Shown: piece by piece, positions 50,401 through 61,541 of the stretch
Layout of the letters: the number at the start of each line of letters is the position of its first letter
Numbering within the stretch: the stretch's first letter is position 1
DNA from: Strongyloides papillosus
Lineage: Eukaryota; Nematoda; Chromadorea; Rhabditida; Strongyloididae
Reading direction: 5' to 3'
NCBI GenBank assembly: GCA_005656395.1
Contig: SRSI01000052.1
Coordinates: 62,001-126,000 of the forward strand
Length of the DNA: 64,000 nt
The notes under the pieces: model-generated
What the model was told of the DNA's origin: nothing
What the model saw: the letters and a program-made list of their open reading frames with translations, nothing else
The model's database searches: none
Program-made: the position numbers and the translations under genes

Positions 50401-50766
50401 CAATTGTTGAGAACATTATTGACAACATTGAACAAAAGAAATGTACTCAAACAGCAATTTTCTTTCGTTCGGAAATAGCTGAAAAAGTGCTATGTGATAT
50501 AGAAAATGATCAAAAGAATCGTAATATTTTGAAAGTGTTGAGGAAAACGGAATCTCTCAATAATGTTCATAAAAGGAATACTAATAATCAAGAAGAATAT
50601 TCTTCTTTGCAATCTATATTGTCATCAGTCTTTTGAATCATTGCATTCACAAGATTCTGGGTATATTTTAGACAGAGAATCACCAACATCTGAGTTTATA
50701 CAAGGAACAAATGATATTGGAAATAGTACAATAGAAAGTCGGGACTTTGTAATATCTACATTCTAA
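47480..50766 (+). CDS. SNF-related serine/threonine kinase (SNRK)
   Basis: Exons 47480-47830, 47878-48797, 48864-49379, 49499-50564 and probably 50629-50766 give about 996 aa. Without the last splice the frame stops at 50636 (974 aa). The kinase domain has [10 protein letters not shown], the V-A-I-K-V-I-D lysine, [14 protein letters not shown] and [12 protein letters not shown] (activation-loop Thr for LKB1). [14 protein letters not shown] and [11 protein letters not shown] match human SNRK. The SNRK-specific [12 protein letters not shown] appears in the Ser-rich tail. AMPK-related kinase; targets here unknown. Confidence 0.92.
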
Positions 50767-51362
50767 AAGACACTTCTTTTTTGTAATTCAAATAGATCTC
50801 TCTAATTCATTATAAAATTTAGTAATAATAATTTGCTTTTATTAAAGTTAAGGGTCATTTTCTTTGTTTTAAAACGAATGTTTTAAAGTGACCTAACATA
50901 CCGTTTTACAAAAATAAATCTTAGTCCTTATTATGTTCATTAGTGATGGCTTCTCGAAGACGATCTAGAAATTCTCAGTTGGGGATTATTCGTCCCTATA
51001 TGTAGAAAAAGGACATTACAGAAAGTTGAAAGATCACTAAAAGTTTTATACAAAAATCAAGAAAGAGTAACACGGTTCCTGTCACTTCTGCCATTGCAAT
51101 GCATTATTCAAAATACGTGGCCATCGACATTTATAAGAATTTCTTCAAGTGTTGTTTTTTGCGCTCTGTCAATAATACCTTTTATCAGAAAATACTTAAT
51201 TTAACTAACTAAATAACTTTCCCTTTTAATTGTACTATTTTTTGACGCCAAAATTCTTGGCACGAAATAAATTTTCAATACGTTTGGAAAAGTGTACTTC
51301 TCTAAAAGTGTTTTGTTTGTTATATTTATTTCCACTTACATTGTTATTAAAAATTTATTAAA
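50767..51362. other. Intergenic between SNRK and SNF5, with a coding-like stretch
   Basis: Apart from the stretch at 50947-51204 this holds the SNRK 3' end and the SNF5 upstream region. The open stretch is visibly richer in G+C than the DNA on either side. Confidence 0.4.
50947..51204 (+). CDS. Orphan coding-like stretch without a start codon
   Basis: An 85-codon open frame ending in TAA, preceded in frame by TGA at 50944. It has no ATG. Composition is protein-like: W-L-L-E-D-D-L-E-I-L-S-W, then R-K-R-T-L-Q-K-V-E-R-S-L-K-V-L, then a hydrophobic end S-S-V-V-F-C-A-L-S-I-I-P-F. It could be the last exon of an unseen small gene, a gene remnant or a chance frame. No acceptor site keeps the frame cleanly. 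No family recognised. Confidence 0.3.
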   Translation, partial: WLLEDDLEILSWGLFVPICRKRTLQKVERSLKVLYKNQERVTRFLSLLPLQCIIQNTWPSTFIRISSSVVFCALSIIPFIRKYLI

Positions 51363-52481
51363 ATGTCTATTGTTCCGTATGGAGAAAAACCCAAATCGTT
51401 CACTTTGTCAGATGGTGGAACATATTTTATTGGCTCCGAAGTTGGAGCTTATTTAAGGTTACATAGAGGAACATTATATAAAAAATTTCCTGGATTATGG
51501 AAACAAATGGCTACATCAGAGCAAAGGAAGGAAATCCAAGAACTTCAACTTTCTCCTTCTTATTTATGTTCTAATATCATGTTGGTAAAGGCAGATGAGG
51601 TCGAAGATTTATTAAATGGACAAGAAGAAAAATATAGAACTGCATCACAAAGGGATACTCCTTCAAAAGTTGATATATCTATTGTTCCTAAATCAGTTGT
51701 TCGTAACTCGAATACACCATGGCATTCTACTCAAGTAAGTACAGGACAACAACATTTAGAAGCTTTACCATGTGCTCATCCACCAGCATTAGCAAAAGGA
51801 CATATGAAAGTTCGAGAATATTTATATTCTTTTGATGACAGTGAACATTATAGAAGGGTTCTTGAAAACGCTGAAAAAAACGTTGATTTAGTACCTATTC
51901 GGTTAGATATGGAAATCGAGAACATAAAACTTCGTGACGCATTTGTATACAACAAGAATGAGAAATTAATAACTCCAGAAATGATTGCAGAAGTATTATG
52001 TGAAGATTTAGACTTACCAATAAATAATTTTTTAACTCCAATTGCTCAAAATATCCACAGTCAATTAGATAGTCACGTCAATGTAACATCTGATGTTGTT
52101 GGAGATGATCAAAGGGCAATTCTAAAACTAAATATTCACGTCGGTAACCAGTCATTGGTAGATCAATTTGAATGGGATATGTCTGACCCTAATAATAGTC
52201 CGGAATGGTTTGCTGAGAAACTATGCGCTGACCTGGGATTAGGAGGCGAATTCGTTTCGGCAATTGCATATTCCATCAGGGGTCAACTAGCTTATCATTT
52301 AAAGACATATGCTTTTAGTGAGTCTCCTATGCCAAAGGTTGAATGTCCTTACAGGACAACGAATGCCGATGAGTGGGGTCCATTTTTGGAAACACTAACA
52401 GAAGCCGAAATCGAAAAGAAAATGAGAGATCAAGACAGAAATACAAGGAGAATGCGAAGGCTAAATAATACTCATTACTAA
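51363..52481 (+). CDS. snfc-5: SWI/SNF core subunit SNF5 (SMARCB1/INI1)
   Basis: Single exon, 372 aa, the family's usual length. The N-terminal winged-helix region contains I-G-S-E-V-G-A-Y-L-R and R-G-T-L-Y-K-K-F-P. Two SNF5 repeats follow: V-P-I-R-L-D-M-E-I-E and L-N-I-H-V-G-N-Q-S-L-V-D-Q-F-E-W-D. L-G-L-G-G-E-F-V and I-A-Y-S-I-R-G-Q-L-A are near-invariant. The C-terminal helix R-D-Q-D-R-N-T-R-R-M-R-R-L is the basic segment that contacts the nucleosome acidic patch in BAF/RSC complexes. Chromatin remodelling in the nucleus. It is the first of a closely spaced run with Y14 and GPATCH1. Confidence 0.96.
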   Translation: MSIVPYGEKPKSFTLSDGGTYFIGSEVGAYLRLHRGTLYKKFPGLWKQMATSEQRKEIQELQLSPSYLCSNIMLVKADEVEDLLNGQEEKYRTASQRDTPSKVDISIVPKSVVRNSNTPWHSTQVSTGQQHLEALPCAHPPALAKGHMKVREYLYSFDDSEHYRRVLENAEKNVDLVPIRLDMEIENIKLRDAFVYNKNEKLITPEMIAEVLCEDLDLPINNFLTPIAQNIHSQLDSHVNVTSDVVGDDQRAILKLNIHVGNQSLVDQFEWDMSDPNNSPEWFAEKLCADLGLGGEFVSAIAYSIRGQLAYHLKTYAFSESPMPKVECPYRTTNADEWGPFLETLTEAEIEKKMRDQDRNTRRMRRLNNTHY

Positions 52482-52625
52482 TTTTTTTGTGTTAATATTT
52501 ATTAATGATACTCAGTTTTTGAATGAATTTTAATTTATAATGTGTTTTCTTAAATCGTTCTTTCGGTTGTGTTATATTTTTTTTTGCTATTATATTACTT
52601 TACTATCAATTTTTTAGATTCAAAT

Positions 52626-53006
52626 ATGTCTGATATTATGGAGGATGGTGATTCACCTAACATTACTCTCGCTCCAAAAATAGCCAAAACAGAAACAGGA
52701 TATGATATTGTTGAAAATGATGGCAAAGTCGGCGAACCACAGAGATCTGTTGAGGGATGGATCATATTTATAACAAATGTTAACGAGGAAGCACAAAATG
52801 AAGAAGTTCTAGATGAGTTTGAACGATTTGGTACTGTAAAAAATATACATTTAAATCTTGATAGACGTACTGGTTATTTAAAAGGTTATTGCTTATTAGA
52901 ATATGAAACCCAAAGTGAAGCCGAAGAAGCTATTAGAGAAATGAATGGTAAAGAATTTCTGGGACAAATTATCAATGTTGATTGGGCTATGGTTAAATTA
53001 AAATAA
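52626..53006 (+). CDS. rnp-4: Y14/RBM8A, exon junction complex RNA-binding subunit
   Basis: Single exon, 126 aa. The ATG at 52626 is chosen because TTTTTTAG at 52610-52617 looks like an acceptor just upstream; a longer frame from 52569 begins in T-rich DNA and is not needed. [13 protein letters not shown] opens the RRM and [13 protein letters not shown] is a Y14 signature; the fold ends in I-N-V-D-W-A-M-V. Y14 pairs with Mago in the exon junction complex deposited on spliced mRNA. The Arg/Ser tail found in many homologues is missing: the protein stops at V-K-L-K. Confidence 0.95.
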   Translation: MSDIMEDGDSPNITLAPKIAKTETGYDIVENDGKVGEPQRSVEGWIIFITNVNEEAQNEEVLDEFERFGTVKNIHLNLDRRTGYLKGYCLLEYETQSEAEEAIREMNGKEFLGQIINVDWAMVKLK

Positions 53007-53085
53007 AATTCCTTTAAATTAATTTTCTTATATTAGTATTTGGTTTTTATCCATTAAATTATTTTATATACATTTCTAATACATT

Positions 53086-53097
53086 TTTGTTTAATAG
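53086..53097 (+). promoter_or_regulatory. Probable trans-splice acceptor of GPATCH1
   Basis: A T-rich run ending in TTTGTTTAATAG abuts the ATG directly, 91 bp after the Y14 stop. This spacing and the abutting AG are typical of a downstream gene in a nematode operon. Confidence 0.55.
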
Positions 53098-55343
53098 ATG
53101 TCTAAAAAAGACTATGTTTTATATGGACATCCTGTTGAGATAATTGAAGATGAAGATAATGTTGGAATAAATAAACGAGCAAAAAAGCCGTATGAGGAGA
53201 TTGTTACAGACGAGAAAGGTAGACAACGTTTTCACGGAGCATTTACTGGTGGATTCAGTGCTGGATATTTTAATACTGTTGGTAGTAAGCATGGATGGGT
53301 ACCAAGTACATTTACTTCAACTAAGAATAAAAGAACAAATTTTGAAGGACAAAAACGAGAAGATTTTATGGATGATGAGGATTTAGGTGAATTTGGCATT
53401 GTTAGTTCTAGGCTTAAACTTAAATCAGATTATAATCCTATAAATAAAGACAAAAGACAACCAAAGTTTGTTGCAAATTCATTAGAGTTTCATCTTGAGG
53501 GAATGCTTTCCTTGAAAAATGACATAAATATGGGTGTTAATATATTAAAATCAATGGGGTGGAAATTTGGCCAAGGAATTGGCGAAAAATGTCCAGGAAA
53601 AATCTTGAAAAAATGCGTGTTTTGGAAAGGCAAAAAAATGGTTTTGACATTGAAAAAGTAAAAGAATTTGACAAATTTGCACCTGAATTTAAATTTGCTC
53701 CTGATGACGTAACTTTCCCAAAGTTGAAATAAAAAAAAACAGGCAAGGAGTTGGATATAAAGGTTTGGCCTCTAATCATCCCACGTCTTATGGAGGTGAG
53801 AAGAAAATTACAAGCCAAATATCAGGCAATAACGTAGTATTTAGAGGGATATGCTTTTGGAGTAGGGGCATTTGAACAAGAAGATGAAGATATTTATGGT
53901 ATGCCAGATATGAGTGAATATGATTTTGAACTAACATCGAAAAAAGATAAGAAACAAAATTTTAGTTCTAATGATGCAGAATTTATTAAAATTGAGGATA
54001 CTCAAAAACCGAGGAAATCGTATTATTCAGATAAAGTACCCTACGATTTTGACTGTAAACATAAACCTTTTAAATTTGATTATAATTTATTACCTGAGAA
54101 TATTTTAAAATTGAAAAACGAAATGTCCTTTGATGATAAAAAAACTATTTTTGCTGAAGGTGAATATAAAATTAATAATTTACCACAAAAGAGTTTAGAA
54201 AAAAAAGAGTCTACTGAAACAAAAGATGCATTAGCGAACTGTTATCCAAATAATCCTATGAAAAGATACAGGTATAATCAATTCGTTAATTATACTAAAA
54301 AAGGTATTCTTTTTCCAATGCCTGTTGGAATGTCGAAAAGTGAATATGAAGAAGAAATAAATGAGTTCAAGCAGCTTTTGCCTGGTGAAATGTTAGATAA
54401 ATATGAACGTTTAAAACAGGGGGTGAAACCTTTAGCACAATATGATTATATAGAAAAAATGAAAGAAATGGTTTCAAATAAATTCGTGAAAGCTGGTGAT
54501 GCTGAAAGAGATGTTTCAGAACCCGATACACAGAAAAATTCCATGCTGCCTGCCAGAGAAATTGTACGAACTGTACAAGAGTGGCATCCAGCTCATGTGT
54601 TGTGCAAGTTATTTAACGTGAAGGATCCTTTTCCAGGTAGCGATATTGTTGGTCTACTTTTTAATCCTAATAATTTTAAACATGATAGTAAGGATGAATG
54701 GAAGAAAATTAAAGATAATGTTTCAAACGTTAAAAGTACAGTTGAATTTGAAGGCCCCTCAGAAACAAATGAACAAATTCTTGAAATACATACCAATAAC
54801 ATTATGGATGAAGAATTATTAAAAGTTAAAAGAGATATATTACTTGCAATTTTTGACAATATTGAGAAAGATGATATTCAAGACAATGTTGAGAGGGCGT
54901 CAGAAGATTTCACTAGTCCGTTTCCTTCAAAGTCTAATGTTCCAAATCCTGAGGCGGATGAAAAAGTATCTACCAAACCAACAGTATTGTATAATGATAA
55001 AAATAATATATCTGAAATATTAAAGGGATATGAAAAAATAAAAGATGGAAAGGACTGTTCGATGAAAAAGGAAGATAAAAGAAGAAAAAACAGAAGCAAA
55101 AGTAAAGATAATATATCACATGAAAAACATCATAGTAGACGTTCAAGATCTACATCACGAGAAAAGACCAAGCATAGAAAAAGAGAACGGAAAAAACATA
55201 GACATTCAAAATCGCCAGACTCTACAAAATATGACAAAAAATCAAAAAAGAAAAAAAGACGTCGTTCTTCAAGTAGTAATTCTTCGTCTGATGAAATACT
55301 AAGTAGAGTTGTCAATGATTATTTAGATAAATTAATTAAATAA
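53098..55343 (+). CDS. G-patch protein GPATCH1, reading frame broken in the middle
   Basis: The frame is intact from 53098 to about 53600 and from about 53847 to 55343. Between them the homologous reading needs three single-base shifts, near 53600 (A run), 53715 (TTTCCC) and 53843 (AGAGGG). N-terminal features match human GPATCH1: R-F-H-G-A-F-T-G-G-F-S-A-G-Y-F-N-T-V-G-S-K, E-D-F-M-D-D-E-D-L and the G-patch (L-K-S-M-G-W-K-F-G-Q-G-I-G). After the break come A-F-G-V-G-A-F-E-Q-E-D-E-D-I-Y and E-W-H-P-A-H-V-L-C-K-L-F-N-V, then a Lys/Arg/Ser-rich tail. GPATCH1 is a nuclear spliceosome-associated protein thought to activate a DEAH helicase. An intact gene with sequence errors is likelier than a pseudogene. 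Confidence 0.82.
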
Positions 55344-55568
55344 TTTATGACATTTCCCTTTATTTTGTAGAATCATATATAAATTGATAATTCATAAAAT
55401 ATGCAGTAAATGCAATATTTTATTTAAGTGTATTATTGTTTCGAAAACATGATATAAGTTTATTTTCGTTTTGTTAAGTATATCTATGCATTTTATATTA
55501 TAACTTTAAGCCTTAAATATACTTTAATTTTCTTGGTAAAAATAATTTGTTTTTCTTTCTTCCTTTAT

Positions 55569-57123
55569 ATGCATTCAGACACCTTTTCACGAGTGAGAGG
55601 GGTTTCATTACCACCAACTCATGTGAAAGAACCTACCTTTTCACCCCATAATTCTACGGTAAATTACCAAACTAACAAGCTATTATTTAATTCAACCATT
55701 TTTAAAGATGGTGATTTACCTCCTACATATGTTGAAAATTTTCATGCATTGGAAAGCGTTAAAAGAATGAAATACAAAAGATTAGAGAAAACAGACCTTG
55801 TTATTAGTAAACTTTCCTTTGGATCTAGTTCTTTTGGTGGTTTATATGGATCAATGCAGTTAAAAGTTATTGAAGAAATTTTAGAAACGGCATTAAAAAG
55901 CGGAATAAATTTTATTGATACATCTTATTGGTATTGTCAGAGAAGAAGTGAAGAAGTACTAGGAAAACTTCTTGTTAAATTTCCTAGACGTAGTTATTAC
56001 ATAGCAACAAAAGTTGGAAGATATGAATTGGATTATGCTAGAAATATGGATTATCGTGCTGATAAGGTATTACAAAGCTTAACAAGTTCCATTAAAAAGA
56101 TGAAGGTACAATACATCGACGTGTGTTTTTTACAAATTCATGATGCTGATTTTAATCCTTCTGAATCTATAATCATTCACGAAACTTTACCCGCTCTTGA
56201 GATAGCAAAACAAATGGGAAAAATAAGATACATAGGAATTACTGGATATCCTTTGGAAAAATTAAAACGCATTGTTGAAACATCCACCACAAGAATTGAC
56301 ATTGTTCAATCATATTGTCGTGGTAACCTCCATGATAATTCTCTTGGACAATACATACCATTCTTTGAACAACGAGATGTTTCAGTGATCAACGCGGGTG
56401 TTTTTGGTAATGGGCTACTGACAAAAAAGGGACCAAAGCCATGGCATCCAGCACCAGATTTAATTAAAAATATTTCAAGAGAAGCTGTTCAATATTGTTT
56501 GGTAATTAATTTATAAAAGTCATAAATAATATAGTAAAATCATTTAGAGTAAAAACATATCGATTGAGCGGCTAGCCCTTGATTATTCCACAACTTTCAA
56601 GGGTGTTGCTAGTTGTCTTATTGGTTGCGAGAGTGTAGAAGAGTTGCAAGAGAACCTTGCATTAATATGGAGCCCAATAGGATTGTCTGAAAAAGAACGA
56701 AGGGTTAAAGATAGAATAATGCGAAGGTATGTAATCGTATTGATCATCATATTATTTTTTTAAAATCATTTCTTATCCCTGTTTTAAATATTGTAAATTA
56801 TGTTTTATCTATATTTTCTTAAAGTGTAACTATTTTTTACCCTCCTATGTAAATATATTTCATTGTAATTAGTGGTTGTAAATCTCTTATTCATCTTCCC
56901 ATAATTTATTATAAAACAGTATTTTTTAAGATATTTTGATAAACTTGAAAATGCCAACTGGGAAGGTACAAATGTAAGACGATATTGGAAAATGCTAAAG
57001 CAATTGGGTTTGCCAAATTTAGCAACTCATAAATTTAGTTCTATGGAAAGTATATCATCAACTTTGACATCCTTTTCAGCAGCTTCTTCAATGAGATCTA
57101 GATCTCTGGTATTTCGACCATAA
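55569..57123 (+). CDS. Aldo/keto reductase, L-galactose-dehydrogenase-like
   Basis: Exons 55569-56501, 56548-56726 and 56931-57123, with introns of 46 and 204 bp, give 434 aa. The first ATG is used; the open frame upstream has only a TTG. After a 65-residue leader with no clear targeting signal comes the TIM-barrel fold (K-Y-K-R-L-E-K-T-D-L). The catalytic tetrad is present: Asp in F-I-D-T-S, Tyr in Y-W-Y-C, Lys in A-T-K-V-G-R-Y and His in L-Q-I-H-D. G-K-I-R-Y-I-G-I-T-G-Y-P, S-Y-C and W-H-P-A-P match L-galactose dehydrogenase homologues. The last exon adds a Ser-rich tail not expected in the family. NADP-dependent oxidoreductase; substrate unknown. Confidence 0.87.
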
Positions 57124-57797
57124 CCACACTTTCTGTCGTTGAATAAATTTTAATTTAACGTTGTCTTGATTTTTAAAACATATTTTTTAAATTTTTATTA
57201 CCAAACTGTCCTTTATTTGGAAAGATGCTACTCATTACCTAATAAAATGAGATTTATGTACGTTTCACTTTTTCGTAGAAATTAATACGCATTTATGTCA
57301 ACATTCAAACAGTATTTTAGTGCTACTTTATAACGTATTTCAAAGTGTCGTGATCGAATTTCTAAAGGTGTGGATTTTTTTTTCATTCCATTGTAATATT
57401 ATTTTCTAAATTACTAAAATAACAAAAACTTTCATGAGGTGGTACAATGGTTTAATTACTCTCAAACTAATTATTTAATTATTAATTTAACATTAAGTAA
57501 ATAAATTTCAAATTATTTACAGTATTTTTCGTATTTCCAATTTCGCGATAGGATGGTTGTGACGAGATATTGGAATGGCTCTCTCCATTGCTCTTACTCC
57601 CACTGTTGTAGCGCTCTACTTTTATTGCGAATAATTATTAGTTATATTGATAGGCAAGACATTCTTTTACCTTTTTCTAGATCTTTGTTCGATAAATGAT
57701 TCTTTTTTAAAATAAATTCAGGAAACTTTTAATAAGTCGTGATATAATATTAATTGGAGTAGAATTTAATAAATTAATTTTATAGTACCTTTTCAGA
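57124..57797. promoter_or_regulatory. Upstream region of atp-2
   Basis: 674 bp including the 3' end of the reductase gene. The part at 57530-57640 is less A+T-rich and may contain promoter elements. A TTTTCAG at 57790-57796 ends one base before the ATG and is a likely trans-splice acceptor. Confidence 0.45.
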
Positions 57798-59539
<1,742 letters not shown>

Positions 59540-61541
59540 TAGATTTAGCTTTTTGTTTTTATCAGACGATTGTTTTTGAAGGATGTAGGAAGTATAAATT
59601 TTTTTTAACTTAAAATTCCTTTTAGAACTGTTTTTATAATTAATATAGTGTATGATTATTTCTACAGCACTAGGTTTTTTGAATTGTTTTATTCATTATT
59701 ATATTAAAAATAGAGTCTCATATGAATAATTGTCTAGGTTCATGGACTAAAAATTTATATAAACATTTTAAATGTTTTAGTTTATTTTTTTTCACTGGTT
59801 CTAGTCAGTTACTGAGGGGATTTTTTACTTTCGTAATGGATTTTTGGTTATAGCGTTCCTATTCGTGTTTTATTTTTCTTTTGGAACTTCTTTTAGGAAA
59901 CTCTTTATTCTTCTGCTTAATAACAAATGGATTTTCTTCTGTAGCATTAAATTTCTTTTTATACTCCATCGAAAATATGGTTTTTTAATTGTTAAAACAA
60001 AAAGTTTATTTTAAAAGATATTCTTTTATGTTTAGAAATGTAGTAATTCTTCTAGGACGTTCGAATTTTTAAAAAACATTTTAAAAATTAAAGTTATTTT
60101 TTTAAACTAAAATTTGAATACATTGAGACGCAAACTAAATTTTTATCATAAGACAACGGATTTAATTTTTTAGACAGAATGAATAATAAGGAATCATAAA
60201 AACATTTCTGCAACCAATGATAAACCCATTTGTAAAATCTATAAAAAAGAAAATTTTATCTTCACCGTAACCTTTCTTAAACTTAACTTGATTTTTATGG
60301 TTAAATAACAAAAATATGTCTTTTTTCAGAACTTATGGGGTTAGATTGGTTCCAGTTTTCTGTGGTCAAAGTTACCGAGGCTATTCTTAAAAGCATATTT
60401 GTTTGTCTTTTTTTTAAATGATTTTATTATGGAATTACTTTTCTCAAATTTTACGAAATAAAACGGTTTATATCTTATTTGAAAGATAAAATTCCAGAAT
60501 GGTGCGGAACGTAATAATATTGAGATTTATTTATAATTGTCCATGTTATGGGACCAAAGAGTGATGACCATTTTTTTACTAAAAATATTCTAATAGAATG
60601 TGTTGAAATATTTGACAAAACTATCAGAAGAAAATGCCTTCGGCTGTTTATTAAAATATTTCTTTGAATAGCCATTTGTTAATACTAATATTTTAACTAA
60701 TGTCTTAATATATGAAATTCTTTTTTAAAATATTTACTGCGTTGCAATCGTGACTACGGAAGGCAGGTCTACGGCTGGTGTTCGTTAAAAGGAAATAAAT
60801 ATTTATCTCTCTCATTTCTGGGTAATAGCCATTCCGATTGTCCAAAAACAAGACGGCTGACTAAATATTATTATATCTTGTTGGTCAAAAATATTTAAGT
60901 TTAAGAAAAATTTTCCAAAAATACTTATATCTCAATACGTTTCATTTTTTTATAAATTAGCTTTCTTTAGGTACACAATATCAGGTTACGTTTTACAACC
61001 TTATTTTTCGTTGTAAAAAATATAATTTTTAGCTTTGATATCAAGCCTATTTTTTGTCAAAAAATAAATTATTTTTTTGTATAAAATTCATCTACTTTTT
61101 GTAGAATTTTTTTAATTTACAAACATTAAAAAATATTTGTAACAACGGTTAAAATTTCTAATGAAATTATATATTTGATTAATATTAACAAGATTCAACA
61201 ATTCATCGAATTCTATTTATTGTTATTATTAACACCTAAGCTGTATGCTTTATTTATTTCTACTTTTGACAAATCTATAATCTGTTAACATATCATCTAT
61301 TTAAACAGTTTCTATAATAATTCACCACTAAATGTTTATTTAAAACTCCTATAAATTGTATCAATAAATATATAAAAAGCAAATATCCTTATATATAAAT
61401 TACATTTTATTATTAATAAAATATTTAAATATATAGTTTATGATAATTTTATTTTAAAGTTTTATTTTATTCTTCTAAAGTCAGCATTTCTAAATATACA
61501 TAGAAGATATTATTTTTATTACAGAAAAAAACATATTAGAA
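59540..61541. other. 2-kb intergenic region
   Basis: 3' UTR of atp-2, then A+T-rich DNA. A 66-codon minus-strand frame at 60475-60675 has an ATG and mixed composition but no domain, and I do not call it. TATTACAG at 61517-61524 precedes the next exon and is a likely splice or trans-splice acceptor. Confidence 0.45.

Noticed and set aside
53098..55343. Programmed ribosomal frameshifting in GPATCH1
   Set aside because: Three shifts in 250 bp in mixed directions, with no pseudoknot-like element seen; sequence error is far simpler.
60475..60675. 66-codon minus-strand frame as a small gene
   Set aside because: Lies in the 3' side of atp-2, has no recognisable feature, and its length is possible by chance.
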